Source: Alteromonas sp. LMIT006
GTDB taxonomy: Bacteria; Pseudomonadota; Gammaproteobacteria; Enterobacterales; Alteromonadaceae
Direction of reading: 5' to 3'
NCBI RefSeq assembly: GCF_024300645.1
Contig: NZ_CP101291.1
Span: 1-64,000, forward strand
DNA: 64,000 bases
Positions 1-7,994 of the stretch are shown one piece after another. Every line of letters starts with the position of its first letter. Within the stretch, counting starts at the first letter, position 1. The notes under the pieces were generated by a model. It ran no database searches and was not told the origin of the DNA. It saw nothing but the letters and a program-made list of their open reading frames with translations. A program made the position numbers and the translations under genes.

Positions 1-4
1 AAAT

Positions 5-42
5 CCCCCTACCCACCCATAGCAATATGAGTAAGTAGGGGG
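5..42 (-). terminator. Possible terminator of the integrase gene
   Basis: A perfect 8-bp inverted repeat (CCCCCTAC at 5-12, GTAGGGGG at 35-42) lies just past the integrase stop. The loop is long (22 nt), and on the minus strand only a short T run follows. The window edge cuts off further context, so this is tentative. Confidence 0.4.
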
Positions 43-49
43 CATTATT

Positions 50-1207
50 TTAAAGCTCAATGGCGGCCACTTGGCAGGCGTTTCTAAGCGTCTCCTGAGA
101 TATTTTTGCATATCTAAGGGTGGTGGTATAACAGGCATGATTCGCTAACTGTTGAACACTCGCTAATGAAACGTTGCTCGATACAAGATTACTACAAAAC
201 GTATGACGTAGGTCATGTATACGCACAGTCTGAGGTATATCAGCCTCCCTTAAAGCACTCTTAAACGACTTTTTAAAATCGTTATATGGCTTTTGCGTCA
301 CAGGATTAATAAACACATAAGTACAATGCATTCCTAACACTCGGGATAAGATATCCATGGCGGTTGTGTTGAGTAAGATCACATTTTGCTTTTTATTCTT
401 AGCGACACTAGGTGGAACCGTTATTGTGCAGCTATTCATATCGACCCAAGACCATTGAAGCGCTTTTGCTACCCCACTTCTTACTCCCGTTACCAGTAAG
501 AATATCATCAATAGGTTAACCGGGCGCTCAGGGTGCTGGATGAGGACTTCGATAAAACGCTGTTGCTCTTGAGGCGTTAAAAAGCGCTCTTTTTGATTAT
601 CAAACTTAATGTACTCAACCTTATCACATGGGTTCTTAGTGACAAGCTCCCATTGTATTGCCAATGTAAACATGCGACTCAATAACTTTAAGTGTCCGGT
701 AATATGACTACCTGATAAATTTTGCTCTAACAAATTAGTTTGAAACCGCTCTATATCTATCACCTTAATCTCCTCAAGCTGCTGACATCCAAAAGTTGGC
801 TTAAGACGAAGTCGCCACATCGACTCAATATTCCTAAATGTGCGCAATCGGGTTTTGACATGTGGCCAATAATACTGCTCCCAAAACGCATTCAAGCTCA
901 ACATTGACATATGACTCGTCTGGGTAATGGGTGGTGAAAGGGGGGAATGAGGGGATTGGCTGGATTGAGGGATGAGCTGAGCCACTTTTTGTAATGCTTC
1001 TTCCAATGAAAGCCTATCGGAACGTCCTAAGTTGTGGTCTTTTTCTTTGGTGCGGTAGCGATATGTCCCCACCCCTTTTGACGTCTGACGTATCTCGATG
1101 CGAAAGCCTTTCGGTAAATTGTCCGCTCGATACTCCGCCTTAATCTTGTCCTTTGGTGTGGGTAAATTATCAATAAAAGCTTGGTCAATATATGAGTATT
1201 TCATCAT
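50..1207 (-). CDS. Tyrosine recombinase / integrase
   Basis: Site-specific tyrosine recombinase of about 385 aa, expected to integrate or excise a mobile element. The N-terminal part resembles the arm-binding domain of phage-type integrases (residues 1-80), a core-binding SAM-like domain spans about 100-200, and the catalytic domain about 205-375. The catalytic set is visible: R243 in TGVRSG, H331 and R334 in HDLRHTF, H357 and nucleophile Y366 in LRYAKI. The start is the ATG at 1207 (or 1204), which has a GGAG Shine-Dalgarno a few bases upstream. The reading frame stays open upstream into the broken recombinase gene, but a terminator-like hairpin and this ribosome binding site show the two are separate genes. 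It probably serves the element whose genes fill 1-7994; its attachment site is unproven. Confidence 0.9.
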   Translation of the reverse strand: MMKYSYIDQAFIDNLPTPKDKIKAEYRADNLPKGFRIEIRQTSKGVGTYRYRTKEKDHNLGRSDRLSLEEALQKVAQLIPQSSQSPHSPLSPPITQTSHMSMLSLNAFWEQYYWPHVKTRLRTFRNIESMWRLRLKPTFGCQQLEEIKVIDIERFQTNLLEQNLSGSHITGHLKLLSRMFTLAIQWELVTKNPCDKVEYIKFDNQKERFLTPQEQQRFIEVLIQHPERPVNLLMIFLLVTGVRSGVAKALQWSWVDMNSCTITVPPSVAKNKKQNVILLNTTAMDILSRVLGMHCTYVFINPVTQKPYNDFKKSFKSALREADIPQTVRIHDLRHTFCSNLVSSNVSLASVQQLANHACYTTTLRYAKISQETLRNACQVAAIEL

Positions 1208-1246
1208 TATCTCCGGTATAAAATGTTGTTTAATGCTTTGAATGAA

Positions 1247-1268
1247 AAGGCAGGGGTGAGCCTGCCTT
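1247..1268 (-). terminator. Terminator after the serine recombinase gene
   Basis: An 8-bp perfect stem (AAGGCAGG at 1247-1254, CCTGCCTT at 1261-1268) with a 6-nt loop and a short T-rich tail on the minus strand. It lies 7 bases past the restored-frame stop of the recombinase at 1275-1277. It separates that gene from the integrase downstream. Confidence 0.6.
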
Positions 1269-1274
1269 GTATGA

Positions 1275-1945
1275 TTAAGCCTGACGCAGTAGTCGTGACA
1301 CGATGGCACTGCTGAAAGGCTTGTTACGATAACTGCATAACCCACGTTGATTGAGCAAGTGGGCCAGTTCGACCGTATTGGCTTGCGGGTACTGAGCTTG
1401 CAGATGATGGATGACCTTGATGATTTTTTGTCGCCAAGCGCCTTGAGCAGACGTACGGGCTTGAGTTGCAGAAATAGTGTCAGTATTACGACAACGCTCA
1501 GTTGGGGGTTACCCAATTTCACACCACGCAACTTTGCCGCACTAAGGGCTGCTTTAGTTCGTTGCGAAATCATCTGCGCTTCATGTTGGGCCATTGCAGC
1601 CAAGATATGAATCGTCAGTTGGTCGATGTCAGGGAAATCAGCGAGTTTAAAGCGGACCCCTTTTTTCTGTAAGTCAGTAATAAAGTGTAAGTCTCGGCTT
1701 AGCCTATCTAGTTTAGCCACTAACAAAACAGCATTAGCCAGTTGAGCATATTCCACAGCCCTTTCAAACTCTGGACGGTCAGAGGCTTTGCCCGAACCAA
1801 CCTCTGTATACTCAGCCACTAAGATGCCATTGTGTAGCCTTAGAAAATCACTTATGGCCTGTTTTTGAGCTTGCATTCCTAAGCCAGCTTTTCCTTGCTT
1901 CACCGTCGAGACTCGGTAATAAGCCACATAGTTAATTTGACTCAT
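1275..1945 (-). pseudogene. Serine recombinase (resolvase family), frameshifted
   Basis: Small serine recombinase. The N-terminal resolvase domain is intact: YYRVST with nucleophile S13, and KLDRLSRD in the middle. After the motif KLGNP the frame breaks. Reading one frame back gives a sensible C-terminal helix-turn-helix ending in SRLLRQA and a stop at 1275-1277. The gene is 671 bases, one short of 224 codons. One extra base in the C run (G run at 1504-1508 on the plus strand) restores a 223-aa protein. It could be a real mutation, a sequencing error in a homopolymer, or a -1 slip site. An AAGGAG ribosome binding site precedes the ATG, which overlaps the stop of the upstream membrane protein gene by 4 bases. 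Confidence 0.8.
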
Positions 1946-2139
1946 GCCTTACTCCTTTTGGCACTCTTATAAAATCGATGGATTTTCGTAATGAGCAAAA
2001 TAAGCAAGCTGAACATACCAAACATGCACTGGCTTAGACGCTCTAGTGCGAGAGGTTTGGTACAAATGAGGTAAATAGTAAATAATGATAGTATCAAGAA
2101 CATCTTTGGTTTCCTTTGAATGTGATACACCCACACCAA
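1942..2139 (-). CDS. Small membrane protein, unknown function
   Basis: A 65-aa hydrophobic protein with two likely membrane segments (about residues 13-28 and 38-53) and a basic tail ending KSAKRSKA. Its stop overlaps the start of the serine recombinase as ATGA, which suggests translational coupling and supports this frame over an overlapping 60-aa alternative frame. I do not recognise a family. It belongs to the mobile block and could be spurious. Confidence 0.4.
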   Translation of the reverse strand: MVWVYHIQRKPKMFLILSLFTIYLICTKPLALERLSQCMFGMFSLLILLITKIHRFYKSAKRSKA

Positions 2140-2208
2140 ACAAATGCATAACGCTAAAAGGACATTTAGTGATATGTATTGATTGGGGTGGGCAAGTTTA
2201 TTGATGAT

Positions 2209-2607
2209 TTAAGACGTCGTCTTGTTAGGGACAACTGCGTGGTTTTTACAGATGGCATCGAGGTTGCCAATTTCGTGTCGATAAACATGCTTTGAGGATG
2301 GGCAAAGCATGCCTTCTTGGCGTAATACTGCTGCTAAAAAAGAAGCGTTATTTGCGCTTTTTCCAACAAACAAGCAATTGAATACCGTTGAGCTAAATAC
2401 TTTCTCTGTTGGGAGTTTCTGCAAAACATCTTTGATTGCTGTTATAGCAATGATGTCCGGGCTAAAAAACCCACCTCCAGAGTTCGATACGAAGCGCAAA
2501 TAGATATTCTGTTTGTCATCATGCAGGATGTCGTAGTTAAGCTTTGCATGCGAACGTGCATTGAGTAGAGGGCATTGTCCCGATGATATTAGAGTATAAC
2601 CCTCCAT
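2209..2607 (-). CDS. Hypothetical protein with HDD / NSGGG motif
   Basis: A 132-aa protein starting at the ATG at 2607, which directly follows the stop of the upstream gene and has a strong GAGGAGG ribosome binding site. A longer frame upstream overlaps the neighbour and is not needed. No known family is recognised. Residues about 28-55 hold HDD followed by a beta-rich stretch ending NSGGGFF, closely echoed in the neighbouring 103-aa protein (HDD then GNAGGGVF). The two are probably paralogues or two halves of one functional pair. The C-terminal half is unlike the neighbour. It lies in the mobile block. Confidence 0.65.
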   Translation of the reverse strand: MEGYTLISSGQCPLLNARSHAKLNYDILHDDKQNIYLRFVSNSGGGFFSPDIIAITAIKDVLQKLPTEKVFSSTVFNCLFVGKSANNASFLAAVLRQEGMLCPSSKHVYRHEIGNLDAICKNHAVVPNKTTS

Positions 2608-2608
2608 G

Positions 2609-2920
2609 TTAGACCTCCTCAGCGTGCAAGATGAGTAAAAACACACCGCCCCCGGCATTACCGGTGATCTGACAGTAAAGTGAACATCCATCATCATGCT
2701 CGACAAAGTCCGGCTCTAATAAACAGCGAGTTTGAGCATCCGTCAAAACAGTTGGATAATCCGATAACTGAATATGCAAGCAGCATTTGGTGTCATGCCA
2801 GAATGCTTTTGACTCCTGCAAGTTATCAAAAGGCGTTACGATGACATCATGTAATAACCGATGCGCATGACTAGAGATTGCCATAGGGGTATCCCATGGC
2901 CACGTGTATGTTGTATACAT
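2609..2920 (-). CDS. Hypothetical protein paired with the downstream gene
   Basis: A 103-aa protein, first of an apparent two-gene operon; its stop sits one base before the next ATG. The C-terminal part (residues 50-100) contains HDD, then an alternating beta-like run ending GNAGGGVF, similar to the downstream protein. There is no signal peptide or membrane segment. The family is unknown to me. A GGA about 8 bases before the ATG is a weak ribosome binding site. It is divergent from the polymerase-like gene at 3113, so both may share the 190-bp regulatory region. Confidence 0.6.
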   Translation of the reverse strand: MYTTYTWPWDTPMAISSHAHRLLHDVIVTPFDNLQESKAFWHDTKCCLHIQLSDYPTVLTDAQTRCLLEPDFVEHDDGCSLYCQITGNAGGGVFLLILHAEEV

Positions 2921-3112
2921 AAGGTATTCCTATAAATGAATAAGATGGAGCAGTGCACGTAATGAAATACCGTGCTCTGTTTGGAAGGAGTTTTCCGATA
3001 TAGATACTGATTTTTTCTCAGTTTAAATAATCAGTTTTTGCGAGCATCTCTGATTATGTTTATTCTATAGCGATACCTATTTTGTAATGTGCATGAACAG
3101 TAAGGAGCTGTG

Positions 3113-4621
3113 TTGACTGATAAACTCGATAGACGCTTTGATTGGTACCCAACTTTTACCAACAAGAGTATCAATAAGCTGGTGGATGAGTTAGCCAATA
3201 CCAGTGTTGAACTATTGAACAAATCTCAGCAAGGGGGTAATGCACAAAAGCGACGAGTTGCATTGGAAGACATTGCCAGACATCTGATATGCGCACTATT
3301 TATTAACTACCAAGAAAAGCAATACCACAGGCATGAAAAGCTCATCAGTATTCCTTTGCACAAGCGCCATTACCACCTCACTGACCCCAACAAAATTCCT
3401 TATGTATACCCCAACAAAGTCGAAGCGGTCTTTAAGGCGCTTGATAGATTAGATTGGATAACGATACAAAAAGGTCAATATCGCTCCTCAGGTCAATCCA
3501 AAGTCACGGTTTTTAAAGCAACACAAATACTGGAAACGGCCTTTTCTCAGTTAAACATACACTGGCTTGCACAACAGCCCATGCCAATGCAAAGAGGCGT
3601 TGAAATCAGAGACAAAGACAAAACAGATAAGGCCGTTGCTATTGCTCATACCCACCCCAATCTTGACCATGAAAAATTGCACACATATCAACAAAATTTG
3701 GCGAAGATAAATGGTCACCTTGTACAACAGTGCATCCACCTTGATGCCACGGACGAGCAGCTCAGGCAAATACTGACACGTGAGCATGTTGACCAACGCA
3801 CTCAACAACCTTACCAACACCATATAGATATCAATATGGTGCAATTACGACGCATATTTGCAAAAGGACGTTTAGATAGAGGGGGGCGATTTTACGGAGG
3901 CTGGTGGCAAGGGGTATCATCAGAGCACCGCCCAGTCATTCGGATCAACAACCGCAAGACCATCGAAATAGATTTCAGTGGAATTGCCATCAATATAATA
4001 TATGCACTTAATAAGACATGCCTGCTTCCTAAAATAGATGTATATGATATTGGATTACCAAACTGGGAGGGGAAAGAGGATAGACGTCGCCCTGTGGTAA
4101 AAAAGGCCTTTAATGCGTTTATCAATGATGAAAAGGGACATTATCGATTAAGTGGAAAAGACATTAAGGCCCTCGGGTGTAACACTCAGGAACTGAAAAA
4201 AAAAATCATACTCACCCACCCTGTTATAGAATCTATATTCAGTACACAAATAGGCCTAGAGGCTCAGTATTACGATAGCTGTGTGGCAGAAGATATCATG
4301 CTGTCCCTCTTGGCACTTGGGATAACCTGCTTGCCCATTCATGACAGCTTTATTGTGACAGCATCACACTGGGATATCCTACAAACACAGATGCAACAAA
4401 GCTTTAAGAAAATAATGGGTGTGGAGATAACAGTAAAACCAGAGGTCATCAAGTCACACCGCACTTTGCATATCCAGAATAAAGATATGGCACTCAGGCC
4501 ACCCCATGAGGACATCCTATCAACACAAGAACTTCATCAAGCATTCCTATTTAAGCAAGAGGGAAACCTCATGCAGAGATATTATGATAGCTATACTGAT
4601 ATCAAGGGAAAGGATATTTAG
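3113..4621 (+). CDS. Polymerase-like protein with N-terminal winged helix (family A palm-like motifs)
   Basis: A protein of about 502 aa (numbering below from the in-frame GTG at 3110). The TTG at 3113 is preferred as start because AAGGAG at 3102-3107 is 5 bases upstream; the GTG is too close. Residues about 50-145 look like a winged helix (a helix with KALDRLDWITIQ, then a basic wing). Residues 255-450 hold three motifs reminiscent of family A polymerase palms: EIDFSG (motif A-like, D288), RRPVVKKAFN (motif B-like R/K/N spacing), and PIHDSFIV (motif C-like, H411 D412). A conserved-looking GGRFYGGWWQ block precedes motif A. No exonuclease domain is visible. An element-encoded replication protein is the likeliest role, but this is inference from motifs. 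It is followed by a CTAATG repeat cluster. Confidence 0.6.
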   Translation: MTDKLDRRFDWYPTFTNKSINKLVDELANTSVELLNKSQQGGNAQKRRVALEDIARHLICALFINYQEKQYHRHEKLISIPLHKRHYHLTDPNKIPYVYPNKVEAVFKALDRLDWITIQKGQYRSSGQSKVTVFKATQILETAFSQLNIHWLAQQPMPMQRGVEIRDKDKTDKAVAIAHTHPNLDHEKLHTYQQNLAKINGHLVQQCIHLDATDEQLRQILTREHVDQRTQQPYQHHIDINMVQLRRIFAKGRLDRGGRFYGGWWQGVSSEHRPVIRINNRKTIEIDFSGIAINIIYALNKTCLLPKIDVYDIGLPNWEGKEDRRRPVVKKAFNAFINDEKGHYRLSGKDIKALGCNTQELKKKIILTHPVIESIFSTQIGLEAQYYDSCVAEDIMLSLLALGITCLPIHDSFIVTASHWDILQTQMQQSFKKIMGVEITVKPEVIKSHRTLHIQNKDMALRPPHEDILSTQELHQAFLFKQEGNLMQRYYDSYTDIKGKDI

Positions 4622-4677
4622 TATTCATCTTCTTTAGATACTATTAAATATTAAAGAGAATAATAAGAATAACTCCC

Positions 4678-4787
4678 CTAATGTTCTCTAAGTAGCACTA
4701 AGGGGCTACTAATGGTCCCTAATGAAAGCCTATGGATGCCTAAGGCTACCTCATTAGTGGCCCCAACTTTGTAATAAGTACCATTAG
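4678..4787. repeat. Cluster of five CTAATG repeats (iteron-like)
   Basis: CTAATG occurs at 4678, 4709 and 4719 on the plus strand and as CATTAG at 4752 and 4782, five copies in 110 bases. Two lie in a 13-bp imperfect inverted repeat: GGGGCTACTAATG at 4702-4714 against CATTAGTGGCCCC at 4752-4764, with 12 of 13 matching. The cluster sits directly after the polymerase-like gene. It could be a binding site for that protein or part of an origin; function is not shown. Confidence 0.5.
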
Positions 4788-4904
4788 GTGATTAAGAGTG
4801 CTTTGTGTCCGTCCGGCAAACCCCGTCTAGCAACACTGGTAAGGCCTGAGACTTCCCGACACTTTTTATGGTAAAAATGTAACTATAACCATAAGAGGTA
4901 AATC

Positions 4905-5240
4905 GTGTCCGTCCATAGTAAAGGCAAAACGCTGACCATCAGGATGTGCATCGTTTCAATTTTTGATGGTGAGGAAATGGTCGGGAAAATTTTATGGGGT
5001 ATATGTGTCGAGGACATGACGTACCGCTTTGCAACCAACGACTACATTAGCACATCAAAAATAGTGGAAATATCACCTAACAATCAGTTAATCAAAACCA
5101 CTAGCGGTAGCCTTTATCAAGTTATTGGCGCAGGCAAAAAAGCCGAAGTGCAGATGAGAGATTTCCAACTCCTTCGGCATGGATTTTCGCCTGAACAGAT
5201 CACCCAATTGAATGTGGCACCAAACGACTATTTTCATTGA
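4905..5240 (+). CDS. Hypothetical protein, mobile block
   Basis: A 111-aa protein starting at GTG 4905, with AGAGG about 7 bases upstream. It has no signal peptide, membrane segment or family I recognise. The sequence alternates short hydrophobic strands and ends with a helix (about residues 84-105). It lies between the CTAATG repeats and a convergent DUF3644-like gene. The first 10 bases of the gene (GTGTCCGTCC) also occur exactly 100 bases upstream at 4805. Confidence 0.55.
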   Translation: MSVHSKGKTLTIRMCIVSIFDGEEMVGKILWGICVEDMTYRFATNDYISTSKIVEISPNNQLIKTTSGSLYQVIGAGKKAEVQMRDFQLLRHGFSPEQITQLNVAPNDYFH

Positions 5241-5289
5241 CCCAAAAAACAAAACCAGTTTCCGCTGGCTTTGGTTTGAGAGCAAAAGC

Positions 5290-6504
5290 TTATTTGTTTC
5301 TCAGTTGTTTTTTACGAAATTCTTTAGCAGAATCCAACCAATTAGGCTGCATTAAATTTTCTACAAACCACACAATAAACTTTTCTGAGTAGCGGGGTCT
5401 CCCATCAATTTCATATCGAAATTCGGATTTCTTTTGCTTTTTGATCTTGTGTTTACTTATTACAGCCTGAAATGCTCCGCTTTTTATAAATGCGATATCT
5501 TGCCGTTTGTTAATCTCGTCTAAAGCTTCTTTCTGATGATATGGATGAGTCAACTCTGGGTCTTTGGTTTTAGTAATTATTATCGCACCTTCACCTTCAT
5601 CTCCCACGCTTAAAGAAAGGTCACTTTCATCCTCTCGCTTAACAAGAGCAAGTCGATAATCAATTGGTATCGAAAATTCAGTTGAATCAACTTCCTTGGC
5701 TGTTTTATCAAACCTATTAATGAATTTAGAAACAGAATTGGCGGTATGCTTGCCATATTGCTTTTGAATAAGGGCTATTTCTGGCTTGGGGCCATCAAGT
5801 ACAAGGCTTAACATACCGACACTTTGCCCAGCCAAAGGCGCATTACCCATTTCATTTTTATATCTGGTTTGATAGTTCAAGACGGTTGCTTGAAACAGCC
5901 GTGATAGCTGCGGTTGCAATTCAGGCATTAACAAATGAACAGCTTGATCTCGCAAGTCTACTAGTGTTTCCAAATTTATACGTACAGGATCTTTCTCTTG
6001 AAGCCTTCGTTTTAAAGCATCGGAAACAGAAAGACTTCTATCATTGTCATAGAAAATCTTGTCATATCCTTCGACCTTTAAGATCTCCGCTTTTAACAAT
6101 AACTCCCAAGCATTAACTATCATAATAGTAAATGCTTCGACTCTATTCTTCATACTTGGACGATTGTATACTTCTAGCGCCAACGTGAACGCATCAAGAC
6201 TTCGACCAATCAATTTCTCGTAAAATTGTTCTTCGGGTGTCTTCTTCTTAGCTTTCGCAGACTGACTCATAACAGCCAGAAACTCTTCATTTGAAAGTGC
6301 TGCGATTCCTTCACACCTATATTTAGTGCGGGAGCCAGCGTGAAAAACATACTTATCTAAAAGCTTTTCATTTATGTATTTATTGACTGAGTTTTTGCTA
6401 TATGTTGTCTGCTCTACAATCATATCAGCAGTGAAAATAGTGCCGTTTACTTCAAATTCTCGTAAAGTTTCTGCTAGTTTTATCTGGTTATAATTCCTTG
6501 CCAT
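5290..6504 (-). CDS. DUF3644-like protein with HEPN-type RX4H motif
   Basis: A 404-aa cytoplasmic protein. An N-terminal helix-turn-helix-like region (about 22-50) is followed by a helical domain (about 95-215) that matches what I know as DUF3644: AFTIMIVNAWELLLKAEIL at 124-142, then RDQAVH at 185-190. That last motif is R-x4-H, the spacing of HEPN ribonuclease active sites. The C-terminal part contains charged strands and a basic end with a KKLQ-type tail. DUF3644 genes often lie in accessory islands. A defence or toxin role is plausible but not shown, and no antitoxin partner is seen beside it. Start ATG 6504. Confidence 0.7.
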   Translation of the reverse strand: MARNYNQIKLAETLREFEVNGTIFTADMIVEQTTYSKNSVNKYINEKLLDKYVFHAGSRTKYRCEGIAALSNEEFLAVMSQSAKAKKKTPEEQFYEKLIGRSLDAFTLALEVYNRPSMKNRVEAFTIMIVNAWELLLKAEILKVEGYDKIFYDNDRSLSVSDALKRRLQEKDPVRINLETLVDLRDQAVHLLMPELQPQLSRLFQATVLNYQTRYKNEMGNAPLAGQSVGMLSLVLDGPKPEIALIQKQYGKHTANSVSKFINRFDKTAKEVDSTEFSIPIDYRLALVKREDESDLSLSVGDEGEGAIIITKTKDPELTHPYHQKEALDEINKRQDIAFIKSGAFQAVISKHKIKKQKKSEFRYEIDGRPRYSEKFIVWFVENLMQPNWLDSAKEFRKKQLRNK

Positions 6505-6555
6505 TTAACCTTTTCCATAAAAAGTTGGTTATTCTTTATCTTCTATGTCAGATAT

Positions 6556-6581
6556 TAAAAAGCCCCGACTAGCGAGGCTTT
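6556..6581 (-). terminator. Terminator after the lipoprotein gene
   Basis: On the minus strand AAAGCC, a short imperfect inner stem, then GGCTTTTT and further T/A bases. It lies 13 bases past the lipoprotein stop and closes the rhs-lipoprotein unit. Confidence 0.7.
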
Positions 6582-6593
6582 GGATTCAAAAGG

Positions 6594-6977
6594 TTACTTC
6601 ACCACATATTTTAACGATAGGCCGCAATTTTCACCATAATCAAACGTTATGAAATTTCCAACTACAAGCTGCTCATCAGCATCATACCAAGAAGAAACTC
6701 TACTGTTTTCAACGTATGTGTTTAAAGGAATGGTAAACACCGTCTGCCCTTTTTCTATTTTATGAAGGAGCACACCTTGCAGTACTTTCCCTTCAATTTC
6801 AGTGGGAGCGGAAAGTTCTACATTTAGCAACGGTCCTCGCTTCGTGAGCGTTATTTTGAATAGTTCTGCATATTTACTACTATTTTCAGCAATACTCTCT
6901 TCAGTAATCAAGCAAGTAGTCGCTTTGCAACCAAAACTAAACGCAAGAAAAGTAATTAAAACTATATATTTAATCAT
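6594..6977 (-). CDS. Small lipoprotein, candidate immunity protein of the Rhs tip
   Basis: A 127-aa protein with a lipoprotein signal: hydrophobic residues 3-16 and the lipobox FSFGC, so Cys17 would be acylated. The mature part is a small beta-rich domain with C22 and C118 that might form a disulphide. Its ATG overlaps the stop of the Rhs fragment (ATGA), so the two are translationally coupled, as is usual for Rhs toxin-immunity pairs. The periplasmic location would suit neutralising a protease delivered to the periplasm. The immunity role is inferred from position only; no family is recognised. Confidence 0.6.
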   Translation of the reverse strand: MIKYIVLITFLAFSFGCKATTCLITEESIAENSSKYAELFKITLTKRGPLLNVELSAPTEIEGKVLQGVLLHKIEKGQTVFTIPLNTYVENSRVSSWYDADEQLVVGNFITFDYGENCGLSLKYVVK

Positions 6978-7994
6978 GGATAGACTCGACTCATAACGTG
7001 ATCTGGGTTTTTATAACGTTTCCCTTTAGGCAAGTTTTTAAATGACATCTTTTGTCCAAAACTACCAAATCTATACGGCACAAAACCCATATATTTAGGA
7101 TGTGTTAAACCTACATTATGCAAAGACTCATGCCCAGCCATCCATTGAGTATTTCTATTGTTACCGAATGCAGCATGGTCCGTTGCTACGTTGATGGTTG
7201 TACCACCAACTACAGCATTTCCAAAATTACCGTTAATATCACTGGTTGAAACCGCATTTGCCATGTGCCCACCTGAGCCATCATCATTTAACTTTGCAGC
7301 TCCGGCATCAAGGTCGTTTGCCATAGAGTTTAGCTCTGAGGCTGAATAGCCATCTCCATTAGTTGCTCCATCTTCTAGTCCTGCCGCCTCTTCACGCATT
7401 GATGCAGCACTTGCGGTCATATCTGAAGCTGCTTGTTTTTGAGCTGCATCAAATTGCTCCCATTGCTCATCCGTCCAACCACTTCCTCGACCATACATAC
7501 CCGTTGGGTCAACCATATTAATAGGATCATTCCCCACATATGCATACAGATTCATCTGATCTTCATAACCAATAGGGTCAGTTTGCAGGAATCGCCCAAG
7601 CTTTGGATGATAAATCCGTGCTTTGTAGTAGTATAATTGTAACTCGTTTAAATACAATTGCCCCGTATAGGCAAACAAGGTGTTATTAATGCCAGCAGGC
7701 ACACCAAAAGCATCGTATTGATTGACCTGCGATACTTTGCTATTGCTCAGATTGCTCACCGCAATGACACTGCGTTGGTAATTGGCATGTAAGTATTGAG
7801 TGGCACTGTAACTTGCTGCTGCGCCTTGGTATTGGATGAGCGGCTCATCGATTTGATCGGAGTGAATAAATCGCGCGGTGATATTGTTATTGCCATCCGT
7901 TGTGGCAATTAGCGCATCCCTTGCAAATACATAGTAACTCGTTTTGTCATTGATAATGGTCTTGTATAAACGCCCATTTAGATCGTAGGTAAAA
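6974..7994 (-). pseudogene. Truncated Rhs protein with metzincin-type C-terminal toxin domain
   Basis: The 3' part of an rhs gene. The frame is open from the tRNA end (first codons encode [12 protein letters not shown], a YD repeat) to the stop, 339 codons. It includes the conserved Rhs core end ([20 protein letters not shown] through [11 protein letters not shown]). Beyond that junction a variable tip of about 175 aa follows. It carries [11 protein letters not shown], an exact HExxHxxGxxH zinc-protease motif (residues 210-220 counting from the ATG at 7759). Thousands of bases of Rhs shell and secretion signals are missing upstream, so it is an orphan tip. Translation could still begin at ATG 7759 (261 aa). 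The lipoprotein gene overlaps its stop by 4 bases. Confidence 0.8.

Noticed and set aside
1347-1610. An 87-codon plus-strand frame
   Set aside because: It is antisense to the recombinase C-terminus, which makes sense on the minus strand.
50-1945. A single 631-codon frame read as a serine-tyrosine recombinase fusion
   Set aside because: The stretch between the two domains is non-homologous out-of-frame sequence; the integrase has its own ribosome binding site and a terminator-like hairpin separates the genes.
5243-5276. Terminator between the 111-aa gene and the DUF3644-like gene
   Set aside because: Only a 4-bp stem (CCAG/CTGG) is visible; too weak to call although a T run follows on the minus strand.
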